7,813 nucleotides of DNA. Origin: Candidatus Woesearchaeota archaeon (GTDB taxonomy: Archaea > Nanoarchaeota > Nanoarchaeia > UBA10117 > ARS21). A program made the translations under genes and the position numbers. The stretch spans positions 1-7,813 of the forward strand of contig NZAU01000172.1 of the NCBI GenBank assembly GCA_002686215.1, in the 5' to 3' direction. Below, in pieces: positions 1 through 6,104 of this stretch. How positions within the stretch are numbered: position 1 is the first letter of the stretch; the number at the start of each line of letters is the position of its first letter. Under the pieces are notes generated by a model. The model did not search any database. It saw nothing but the letters and a program-made list of their open reading frames with translations, and was not told where the DNA came from.

Positions 1-9
1 CATAATTCA

Positions 10-756
10 TTACATTAAATCTTTATAATAATCTAAAGACTTCCCCGGTACTAATTGTTCATCTTGTAGACCCATGCCTGAAGTTCTTGCTGCACCATAA
101 CCTCGCATTTCTCCACCCATAGATTTTTTCTTTATTTCTTTTTTTGTTCTTGGACCACTTCCAATAATAGGTTGTTTTACAATTTTTTCAATTAAATCAA
201 TATCTACATCTTTTCCTTTAGATGCTTTCATCATATTTGATTCGATGGCTTTTCCTCTTTTTTTCTCGTAACTAGATAATTTGCCATCTTTATCTAAGTC
301 AGCTTTTTTTGGGTTCTTTAACATAGTATCTCCTCCTGTACTCATTTTCATAAGGTCAGCATGATAATCTTTTGTGCTTACTTTACTTAATTTTGTTTTT
401 AATTTTTTAACTTTAGCTTTCTTCTCTGGAGAAAGCGTTGCAACTTTGTAAGCAAGACTAGCACCTTCAATTCCTAAAGCTATTGGTGTTGCTGCTCTTG
501 CAATTCTAGCTACCTTACCTAGTTTACCTAATTTTCCAACTTTTTTAGCAGCACTAGGTAACTTTGAAGGAAGTGCTTTCTTCGGATCAAATACTGTTAA
601 TGCTTTACTTTTACTTAAAACGTTTCCTGTACTCATAGGTGTCTTACCTTTAAATTTTTGTTTTAAAGTTGTAATCAAACCTTTGTTTGCAAAATCGTCA
701 AATTTTTTATAGGCCTTAGTCAGAGCTTGGCCAGCTTTAAACATTTTTTCACTCAT
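10..756 (-). CDS. Lysine-rich phage protein with one EF-hand loop (248 aa)
   Basis: Function unknown. The protein is very basic. Residues 153-164 (DLDKDGKLSSYE) form a perfect EF-hand calcium loop, with acidic or ligand residues D153, D155, D157, G158, hydrophobic L160 and E164. Only one loop is seen, so it may bind calcium as a dimer or be a dockerin-like single hand. A glycine/lysine repeat (GKLGKLGK) lies at 74-81, followed by a hydrophobic stretch at about 83-107 that could be a helix lying on or crossing a membrane. The C-terminal region (214-230) is glycine-rich (GGEMRGYGAA) and recalls the tail of the 162-aa protein upstream. Its ATG overlaps the stop of the 90-aa gene as ATGA. After its TAA, the sequence TAATGAATTATG suggests a next gene starting at position 10 or 3 and running out of the window. 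Similar EF-hand small proteins are common in marine phages, from memory. Confidence 0.8.
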   Translation of the reverse strand: MSEKMFKAGQALTKAYKKFDDFANKGLITTLKQKFKGKTPMSTGNVLSKSKALTVFDPKKALPSKLPSAAKKVGKLGKLGKVARIARAATPIALGIEGASLAYKVATLSPEKKAKVKKLKTKLSKVSTKDYHADLMKMSTGGDTMLKNPKKADLDKDGKLSSYEKKRGKAIESNMMKASKGKDVDIDLIEKIVKQPIIGSGPRTKKEIKKKSMGGEMRGYGAARTSGMGLQDEQLVPGKSLDYYKDLM

Positions 757-1025
757 ACTTCAATCATACCACCGTAATACTTCTTGGTAAAGGTGCTTAC
801 ATTTGTTGGTTTACCACCAACACCTTGAGCTTTACTTCTCTTTCTTGCAACAGCAGAACGCTTTTCTGATTCTGTCATTTGGGCTGCTTTTGCAGCAGGC
901 ACGCATTTGGGGTATGCTCTTTTTGATCCACTTGCAGATTTTCTTCCACATTCTTTGTAGCCTCCACCTTTTTTGGGAGAGCCAATGTCTACCCATTTTT
1001 CGTTAAACCATTTTTTAAGACTCAT
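753..1025 (-). CDS. Small basic protein with KWVDIG...PKCVP motif (90 aa)
   Basis: A short basic protein of a family that I recall from marine phages and from some large eukaryotic DNA viruses. The DUF number (possibly DUF5872) is uncertain. Visible marks are the N-terminal aromatic segment KKWFNEKWVDIG (4-15), a glycine turn (GGGY, 20-23), one cysteine at 26 and another at 41 in PKCVPAAKAAQM (39-50), and a basic helix at about 52-66. The two cysteines could bind metal or pair, but no standard zinc-finger spacing is seen. No function is known. The start is firm: TAATG overlap with the preceding gene, with a strong Shine-Dalgarno 7 bases upstream. It ends in an ATGA overlap with the 248-aa gene, so it is part of the same co-translated string. 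Confidence 0.85.
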   Translation of the reverse strand: MSLKKWFNEKWVDIGSPKKGGGYKECGRKSASGSKRAYPKCVPAAKAAQMTESEKRSAVARKRSKAQGVGGKPTNVSTFTKKYYGGMIEV

Positions 1026-1513
1026 TAGAATACTCCTTTGAATCCCATACCTCTAATAGCAATTCCTCCACCTCTAGAGTAATTTTCTACTGTCGTAACT
1101 TTTTTACCGTAGTCTACTAACATAGATTTAGATGGTTGAAACTTATCTCTAGATTGAGGATCTCTAATATATTTCTTTTTCTTTTTCTTTGGAAAATTAT
1201 CTATAATTTTTTGTGATTCTTCTTTTAGAACTTCAATAGCTAATCCCTCGTTTGCTTTTGTGACAGAGTCTAAGGCTTTAGCTTGTGCCTTATGAAGACC
1301 TGATGCTTTATGTAGAGCTTTAGCAACTTCTTTTACCTTAGCTTCTCCTCCAATTTTTTTACCTTTAGGTCCCCAATCTTTTCTTTTCATTCCTGATGGA
1401 TCTTTGATTTTACCCGCACAAATTTTGCTAGCGTAGGCGTTCGCATATGCGCTGGGATATACCTTGAATTTTCTTTTAGCTGCAGCTTTGCCTCTTGCAC
1501 ATAATTTAGTCAT
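1025..1513 (-). CDS. Lysine-rich protein with YPSAYANAYASK motif (162 aa)
   Basis: A basic protein of unknown function. The N-terminal third (LCARGKAAAKRKFKVYPSAY and on to about residue 45) is a compact module, with C5 and C32 and the motif YPSAYANAYAS at 19-29, that I recall from many uncultured marine phages and from giant viruses. The middle (about 58-107) is predicted helical, with an internal near-repeat (ALHKASGLHKAQAKAL, 66-81). A run of six lysines sits at 109-114. The C terminus (147-162) is a glycine-rich tail with RGGGIAIRGMGF, similar to the tail of the 248-aa protein. Binding to nucleic acid is plausible from charge but not shown. It lies after a 21-base gap from the 46-aa gene, with no clear Shine-Dalgarno, and overlaps the next gene as TAATG. 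Confidence 0.85.
   Translation of the reverse strand: MTKLCARGKAAAKRKFKVYPSAYANAYASKICAGKIKDPSGMKRKDWGPKGKKIGGEAKVKEVAKALHKASGLHKAQAKALDSVTKANEGLAIEVLKEESQKIIDNFPKKKKKKYIRDPQSRDKFQPSKSMLVDYGKKVTTVENYSRGGGIAIRGMGFKGVF
1033..1039 (-). promoter_or_regulatory. Ribosome binding site AAAGGAG for the 90-aa gene
   Basis: AAAGGAG on the minus strand, 7 bases before the ATG that ends at 1025 and inside the last codons of the preceding gene. It is one of the few strong Shine-Dalgarno sequences in the window and fixes this start. Confidence 0.8.
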
Positions 1514-1534
1514 GCAAGATTATAACATTTTTAA

Positions 1535-1675
1535 TTAAGCAGTAAAAGTCCTAGACAAAGGATTTTTCTTACGCTTAATAGCTATTTCTACTCTCTTCTT
1601 TTTTTTCTTCTCGTCTCTCGCACCACGAAGCTTGCCTTCTACTTGTTTAGATATTTGTGATCTACTTATTGCCAT
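1535..1675 (-). CDS. Small basic protein MAISRSQI... (46 aa)
   Basis: A short gene read directly from the minus strand. The protein begins MAISRSQISKQVEGKLRGAR, continues with a five-lysine run (about residues 23-27) and ends NPLSRTFTA. MAISRSQ-type starts recur among small proteins of marine phages, from memory, and no function is known. Support for translation is good: GAAAGGGG lies 5 bases before the ATG, the ATG is inside the 3' end of the oxygenase gene (14-base overlap, translational coupling), and the ORF fills what would otherwise be a gap of about 150 bases. The strong lysine/arginine content matches the three genes that follow. Nothing suggests an enzyme. Confidence 0.75.
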   Translation of the reverse strand: MAISRSQISKQVEGKLRGARDEKKKKKRVEIAIKRKKNPLSRTFTA

Positions 1676-2198
1676 TTTTTCCCCTTTCAAATGTTACAAA
1701 TGCATTTAGGGTTAGTCTACCATTCGAAGTATTATTTCCAAAGTATCCATACCCTTTATGTTTATAATTAGACTTATAAGCTACAAATCTATTTTGAACA
1801 TATTTTATATCATTTATTACTTGTTTGTTATCATTATACAAATAAGTACCAGAATTTAAATTTGTCTCATTTAGGTATACTAAAACAGACATATCACATC
1901 CCATAGAATCTATATGTATCCATTCGTCCTTCTCATCTTCAGGAGTTCTTAAATGCAAATACAGAGAAGCTGAACAATTTTTTCCTTTAAAGTAATCTAT
2001 CTCTTGTAAAAGATACATAAAAAAACTAGATAAACTTTTATTTGTTTTTGGTAAATTTTCACTTCTATATCCAGGCCAAGTTCCATAATCATTTGGAAAT
2101 TTTTCATTATATTCTTTATTAGAATAAAGTTTTGTAGCTTGGAGTTCAGGCAATATAAAATCTAAACTTGGGAAAAATTTTTCTTTTTGTATTAACAT
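1662..2198 (-). CDS. 2OG-Fe(II) dioxygenase-like protein, HxD...H type (178 aa)
   Basis: Likely a soluble non-haem iron, 2-oxoglutarate-dependent oxygenase that hydroxylates an unknown substrate. The facial triad is visible: H95-x-D97 in WIHIDSMGCDMSVLVYLN, then H147, with R161 (NGRLTLNAF) 14 residues later as the expected 2OG carboxylate anchor. The intervening LNETNLNSGTYLY is the usual core strand turn with SGT. WPGYRS at 41-46 and the overall layout resemble the DUF6445 family, from memory. Because D97 is retained, this is not a radical halogenase, which carries Ala or Gly there. The start overlaps the end of the second halogenase-like gene by 7 bases (ATGTTAA), so the two are co-translated and may act on the same molecule. 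The gene is AT-rich. It belongs to a different family from the 199-aa oxygenase on the far side of the endolysin. Confidence 0.82.
   Translation of the reverse strand: MLIQKEKFFPSLDFILPELQATKLYSNKEYNEKFPNDYGTWPGYRSENLPKTNKSLSSFFMYLLQEIDYFKGKNCSASLYLHLRTPEDEKDEWIHIDSMGCDMSVLVYLNETNLNSGTYLYNDNKQVINDIKYVQNRFVAYKSNYKHKGYGYFGNNTSNGRLTLNAFVTFERGKNGNK
1681..1688 (-). promoter_or_regulatory. Ribosome binding site GAAAGGGG for the 46-aa gene
   Basis: GAAAGGGG on the minus strand, 5 bases before the ATG at 1675-1673 and inside the coding end of the upstream oxygenase. It is the main evidence that this short ORF is translated. Confidence 0.65.
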
Positions 2199-3340
2199 GC
2201 AAATGTTGTACCTTTATATAAATTTTTGTCTAGTATATTCCATGCCTCTGGAGAAAAAGGCCATCTTGAAACATCTTCCTTTTCTTGTTTTATACTTTCA
2301 ATAGTCTCCAACCATTTGTTATTTCTTAAATTTTGTGAACAAATATTTTTTGCATAATTCCAAAAATCTGAATCATAAATACTTCCACCTTGATATATGT
2401 AAGAAATAAAATTTAGATACCTATCTGCGAGATCATGAATATGAAAGTTAACCTCAGTTTCACTAAATGATTTGTTAAAAATATAATCAAAAAAATATCT
2501 ATTTAAGTTATCATAAAAACCACCTGATATTGCTTCAATTGGTTCGTAAAAAAGTGCTGAGTTTCCGTTTTTTAAAATTCTACCATCTATAAATTTATTA
2601 GCTTTAAAAGGTTTAAAAGTAAATTCTCTTATGTCTTCATAGTTAATATTTTTTTTAGTAATTATATTAAAGTTATCAATAGCTTCTTTTTTTGTTGTTA
2701 TATTATCGTTATAAAGATATCCCCATCCTTGTCTTTTTTGAAGTGGGATTCCAAACATCCATCCATTCTCATGTGCAATATGATAAGTAAAATTCCAATC
2801 TCCAGGTTTATCAACTCCATGTACGAGACAATGATTTATTGGTAAATCTACCATTGTGTAATTTGTGTAATCTTTTGGAAAACCTCTACAATCGATTACA
2901 TAATCAAATTTATAATTATTATTGATAATTACTTCTTCATCATTTTGTTTTATAGAGGTAATATCAATATTTAATTCACGAAATCTATTTTCATATTTAT
3001 CATAAATTTTTTTATATATTACTTCAGCTAATTTAAAATTATCAAAATGTATTGCATATTTTGGTGGAATAATTGGACTTACAAAATCGTGTTTTCTCCA
3101 ATTTTTAAATTGGACTCCAGTTTTAAAAGTATATTGTAAATCTTGACCGTCAAACTCTACATTAAAATTAAGTGTTTCCCATAAAACTAAAGGCATATTT
3201 ATTGTACTGCTCTCTCCTATACCTAAAATATTTTTTTGTGGATTATGAATGCAAGTTATTTTTGTATTATCTGCATATCCTAAAAAATGACAAACACTAA
3301 GAACCCCAACAGTCCCCGCGCCTATTATAGCAATGTTCAT
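2192..3340 (-). CDS. Short flavin-dependent tryptophan-halogenase-like protein (382 aa)
   Basis: A flavoprotein of the tryptophan halogenase family, expected to use FADH2, O2 and halide to make HOX and halogenate an electron-rich substrate. Features in order: FAD-binding GAGTVG (7-12); GIGESST (40-46), the family's second flavin motif; YTFKTGVQFKNW (70-81), where K73 aligns with the catalytic lysine (K79 of PrnA); WMFGIP (194-199), matching WxWxIP with Phe for the second Trp; YEPIEA (265-270), where E269 aligns with PrnA E346. At 382 aa it is well below the usual 500 or so. The sequence after EPIEA reads ISGGFYD rather than the common STGI. It may be a minimal viral form, an iodinating or brominating type, or a relative that has lost halogenation. 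The start is set by a TAATG overlap with the M15 gene. Confidence 0.85.
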   Translation of the reverse strand: MNIAIIGAGTVGVLSVCHFLGYADNTKITCIHNPQKNILGIGESSTINMPLVLWETLNFNVEFDGQDLQYTFKTGVQFKNWRKHDFVSPIIPPKYAIHFDNFKLAEVIYKKIYDKYENRFRELNIDITSIKQNDEEVIINNNYKFDYVIDCRGFPKDYTNYTMVDLPINHCLVHGVDKPGDWNFTYHIAHENGWMFGIPLQKRQGWGYLYNDNITTKKEAIDNFNIITKKNINYEDIREFTFKPFKANKFIDGRILKNGNSALFYEPIEAISGGFYDNLNRYFFDYIFNKSFSETEVNFHIHDLADRYLNFISYIYQGGSIYDSDFWNYAKNICSQNLRNNKWLETIESIKQEKEDVSRWPFSPEAWNILDKNLYKGTTFAC

Positions 3341-3816
3341 TAAATAATATCTTTTGCTTTACCTATGATTGGCTTATATTTTGTTTTACCTTCAGACTTA
3401 TAAGCGTGTAAGTAAGATGCACGTCTGCCTTCAGGTATCCAGCTGCAGTGAATCCATCCGCTATTAGGTTCACCTGGAGTGTAGAACTCGAGGATCAATT
3501 GATCTGGTTCAAGATTAGATTTAATCCAATCAAATAATTCAGCGTTGTCTGTGCCAATTACTTCAAAGTCTGCTGCCTCGGCCTTGGCGTGCTGCGAATT
3601 TACAGAGCTACCAATAGCTACACACAACTCACTACTACGAAATCCGCTAGTCACCTTGACTCTACCGAAGTGATCCCGAACAGGTTGCAAAATATTTTCA
3701 CATAGTGCTTTTAATTTTTCTATTTGGTCTGCATTAGGATTGTTATCAATACCTTTACGTATTGCAGTATCTGATTTAATTAATTCTTGAAGGCTAAAAT
3801 TACGACTTAAATTCAT
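3340..3816 (-). CDS. M15-family peptidase, putative endolysin (158 aa)
   Basis: A zinc peptidase of the M15A/M15_3 group (phage L,D- or D,D-peptidases), which cuts peptide cross-links of peptidoglycan and is the probable endolysin. Zinc ligands are visible: H76 and D83 in SQHAKAEAADFEV, and H123 in GWIHCSW. The upstream VTSGFRS (55-61) and IGSSVNSQH are family hallmarks, and E110 in LILEFY is a candidate catalytic acid. The normally conserved glycine in H-x-x-G-x-A-x-D is alanine (A79). The N-terminal LSRNFSLQELIKSDTA is the usual short lead helix. There is no signal peptide, so it would need a holin to reach the wall. It overlaps both halogenase genes (ATGA before, TAATG after) yet is much richer in G+C, about 49% in 3541-3660. 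It therefore looks like backbone, with redox cargo on both sides. Confidence 0.92.
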   Translation of the reverse strand: MNLSRNFSLQELIKSDTAIRKGIDNNPNADQIEKLKALCENILQPVRDHFGRVKVTSGFRSSELCVAIGSSVNSQHAKAEAADFEVIGTDNAELFDWIKSNLEPDQLILEFYTPGEPNSGWIHCSWIPEGRRASYLHAYKSEGKTKYKPIIGKAKDII

Positions 3817-5339
3817 AATAGTTTATAATACTCATTAGTTGTCATTGCTCTTTTAACACAATAATCTGAAAAATCATTTAAATATTTTAAATGTTCTTTA
3901 GATAAACTTTCTAAATTATAATACTTTAACTCTTGTCTAGCAACCTCACTGTTAAAAATACCGTACCCATGACCAACTTGTATCCATAATGCATTACCTA
4001 AATCATGTTTTCTTCCTTTGTGATGATAGTCACATTCTCGTGGCATTCTTGATTTCCATATTTGCATTTTTCTATTAAACTCTTCTGTCCATTTATCTTT
4101 TGATGAAGCTTCTAACCAAAAATCTTCTTTTCTTTTAGATTGGTAATGTAATAAAATAAAATCTCTTAAATCATCTATAAAACTATTAATTTGATTATTA
4201 TAATCATCTATAAGATAATTATTATTACAATCTAAATTAGAGGTAAAAAAATATCTAAAAAAATATTCAAGTTGTCTCGATGTTGTGTGTAATCCAGTAG
4301 CTTCTAATGGTTCTACAAAGTGTGAGCATAAACCTATTGATAAAACATTTTTTACCCACATTTTATTAAGCCTTCCATTTTCAAAAGAAATTATTTTTTT
4401 AAATTCTACACCAATATCTTTCATGACATCTTCATCACTACTTATATCAGAATTATAAACATAACCTCTTCCTATTCTTGTTTGCAATGGTACTTCAAAT
4501 GTCCAACCATGTCTTCTTCCCGTCACAACTGTGTGATTTTTAATTGGTTCATTTGTCCTTAATTTTGGAAATAAACCAGCTCTGTTAGTAATCAAATTAT
4601 CTTTAAAAGATACAAATTCTACACCCATTTCTTTCATAATAGTTTTTGACCAACCAGAAACATCAAGAAAAAAATCTGCAAAAACTTCTTGCCCAGATTT
4701 TAATTTTAAACTTTTTACAAAACCTTTTTCATCTTTGTTAATAGAAGTTATTGTATCTTCAATTCTATTCAATCTTTTACTTTGTAGTAGCTTTTCTTTT
4801 AAATATTGTGCTGTAAGATAAGCATCTATGTGCAAACCTATATCATTGTTATTTATTAACCTATAACCATCTTCTCCAATTATTTCTTTATAAGGATTAT
4901 TTTTTTCTCCAAATATATAATAGAGTTTATTTTCGTCCATCAAACGATTTTGAAGTAATGAATCAAATTTTTTATTTTCTGCTATATGTAAAATTCTTAT
5001 ATGATCATAATCTAAAGTAGGATATTTTTTTGTTTGTTCAAATGAACAACCAATAGGACTTAAAAAAGAATCATCATTTGTTACCCAATTTGTATGTTTT
5101 ATTCCATATTTATAAGTGGCTCCTGTTTTTTTTAGAAAATCACTTACATCTCCTAAATTATAATGATCATTAAAAACGTCTGTAACTGCACCAGTTGTGC
5201 TTTCGCCAACTCCTACAATTGGTATTTCTTTTGATTCAATTAATGTTATTTCAATATTTGGATTAGTTAGAAAATTTGCAAATGATGCAGCCATCCATCC
5301 AGCAGTGCCGCCCCCAACTATAACAATTTTTTTTATCAT
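3813..5339 (-). CDS. Flavin-dependent tryptophan halogenase family protein (508 aa)
   Basis: A full-length flavin-dependent halogenase of the tryptophan halogenase family, a soluble enzyme needing reduced FAD from a reductase. Numbered from the chosen start: FAD motif GGGTAG (9-14) in IVIVGGGTAGWMAA; GVGEST (43-48); TYKYGIKHTNW, with K77 at the place of PrnA K79; FLDVSGW (224-230); WTFEVP (279-284), a variant of WxWxIP; FVEPLEATGLH, with E346 matching PrnA E346 in number. Length fits the family. The start at 5339 gives an ATGA overlap with the oxygenase stop and the normal MIKKIVIVGGG N terminus. An in-frame ATG at 5348 would add only three residues. The substrate is unknown: free tryptophan, an indole or phenol, or a larger scaffold. 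A marine cyanophage halogenase (VirX1 of Syn10) sets a precedent. The gene is AT-rich (25% GC in 4201-4320), unlike the endolysin it abuts. Confidence 0.93.
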   Translation of the reverse strand: MIKKIVIVGGGTAGWMAASFANFLTNPNIEITLIESKEIPIVGVGESTTGAVTDVFNDHYNLGDVSDFLKKTGATYKYGIKHTNWVTNDDSFLSPIGCSFEQTKKYPTLDYDHIRILHIAENKKFDSLLQNRLMDENKLYYIFGEKNNPYKEIIGEDGYRLINNNDIGLHIDAYLTAQYLKEKLLQSKRLNRIEDTITSINKDEKGFVKSLKLKSGQEVFADFFLDVSGWSKTIMKEMGVEFVSFKDNLITNRAGLFPKLRTNEPIKNHTVVTGRRHGWTFEVPLQTRIGRGYVYNSDISSDEDVMKDIGVEFKKIISFENGRLNKMWVKNVLSIGLCSHFVEPLEATGLHTTSRQLEYFFRYFFTSNLDCNNNYLIDDYNNQINSFIDDLRDFILLHYQSKRKEDFWLEASSKDKWTEEFNRKMQIWKSRMPRECDYHHKGRKHDLGNALWIQVGHGYGIFNSEVARQELKYYNLESLSKEHLKYLNDFSDYCVKRAMTTNEYYKLL

Positions 5340-5935
5340 ATAGTGCAACTACTATCATCAGAGCCTAATATTCCTTTTGGCATGATATTAAATGCTAAAG
5401 ATATCCTTGTAATATTAGAATTATTTTTCAAAACTCTGTGGTAAAGTTCTGATGGAAATAAAATTAACATATTATTTTTAGGTTCTATAGTCCATGAATT
5501 AGAATTAAATATATTATATTCTTTTCTCTGCAAATCAAATCTTTTGTTATCCATGTTTAAAAATTCAATTTTTCCACAATTAAGTTCAGTTTGTAAATAT
5601 AAAATACCACTAAAAAAACAATTATCATGATTATGAATTTCTGATTTTTGATTAGGTTTTGTTTTAGTTATCCATGAAGTTGATATTACAAATGAATTAT
5701 TATAATGTAGTTTTTTTTGTAATAAGTTATTTATTTGTTTTTCAATTATATTATTTAAATCATTAAAAGGTTCTAACTGAAGAACATTATAAATAGTTGC
5801 TCTATCACTTGAAAATTTATCTTCTCTTGGTGCACTTAGATTTAAATTATTTAACTTTTGAACGATAGTTTGAGAATCTATTTTAAGAGTTTGTATAAAT
5901 AATGATTTAGAAAAAAGTGGAATTATTTCATCCAT
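5336..5935 (-). CDS. Putative 2OG-Fe(II) oxygenase, TIGR02466/PF13759-like (199 aa)
   Basis: Likely a 2-oxoglutarate and Fe(II)-dependent oxygenase of the small phage/marine family typified by TIGR02466, whose usual length is about 200 aa. The core reads SEIHNHDNCFFSGILYLQ (98-115), with H101-x-H103 followed by the SG-hydrophobic-YL strand, then LFPSELYHRVLKN with H166, and R177 (NITRISLAF) 11 residues later for 2OG. The HxH form is, to my memory, normal for this family, though the canonical triad is HxD/E, so ligand identity is an inference. W88-x-x-K-x-K-P upstream is also family-like. Its stop overlaps the halogenase start (ATGA), an unambiguous pair. It follows the 51-aa gene by 7 bases without a clear Shine-Dalgarno. 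Composition is extreme: 17% GC over 5641-5760. The C terminus ends with DDSSCTI. The substrate is unknown. Confidence 0.85.
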   Translation of the reverse strand: MDEIIPLFSKSLFIQTLKIDSQTIVQKLNNLNLSAPREDKFSSDRATIYNVLQLEPFNDLNNIIEKQINNLLQKKLHYNNSFVISTSWITKTKPNQKSEIHNHDNCFFSGILYLQTELNCGKIEFLNMDNKRFDLQRKEYNIFNSNSWTIEPKNNMLILFPSELYHRVLKNNSNITRISLAFNIMPKGILGSDDSSCTI

Positions 5936-5942
5936 AAAAAAA

Positions 5943-6098
5943 TTATATTTTTTGCATATTTGGATTATTTGATAAAATATTTTTTTCAGCTCTTGGTCTT
6001 GCTATAGAATCTTTACTTCTTTTTCTTAAAACAGCAATAGAGCTTTCTTTCGCTTTTTTTTCTTTAATAGCTTTTAATAAATCAAATTTAAAATTCAT
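5943..6098 (-). CDS. Small basic protein of unknown function (51 aa)
   Basis: A short ORF that fills the only gap of more than 150 bases between genes. The protein starts MNFKFDLLKAIKEKKAKE, an amphipathic lysine-rich helix, continues with IAVLRKRSKDSIARPRAEKN and ends SNNPNMQKI. There are no cysteines, no membrane segment and no recognised domain. The gene begins 3 bases after tandem TAA stops of the 71-aa gene (6102-6107) and ends 7 bases before the oxygenase start. This spacing is as tight as the rest of the operon and favours a real gene. No strong ribosome site is seen. It is AT-rich like the oxygenase that follows and could have travelled with the redox genes. Confidence 0.6.
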   Translation of the reverse strand: MNFKFDLLKAIKEKKAKESSIAVLRKRSKDSIARPRAEKNILSNNPNMQKI

Positions 6099-6104
6099 TA
6101 CTTA

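Noticed and set aside
1519..1527. Minus-strand TGTTATAAT, an extended -10 promoter match in the short gap before the 162-aa gene
   Set aside because: The predicted start of transcription would fall in the ATG of the gene, no good -35 box is present, and such matches are frequent in AT-rich DNA.
5107..5114. Minus-strand TATAAATA, identical to the T4-type late promoter
   Set aside because: It lies inside the halogenase coding region, where it encodes the conserved residues around the catalytic lysine, and no other copy is placed before a gene.
5340..5348. Upstream ATG that would extend the large halogenase by three residues
   Set aside because: The ATG at 5339 makes the ATGA overlap typical of this operon and gives the standard N terminus just before the FAD motif.
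5936..6104. Possible tRNA or terminator in the widest apparent gap
   Set aside because: No cloverleaf or hairpin with a T-run was seen, and the stretch is filled by a 51-codon ORF spaced like the rest of the operon.
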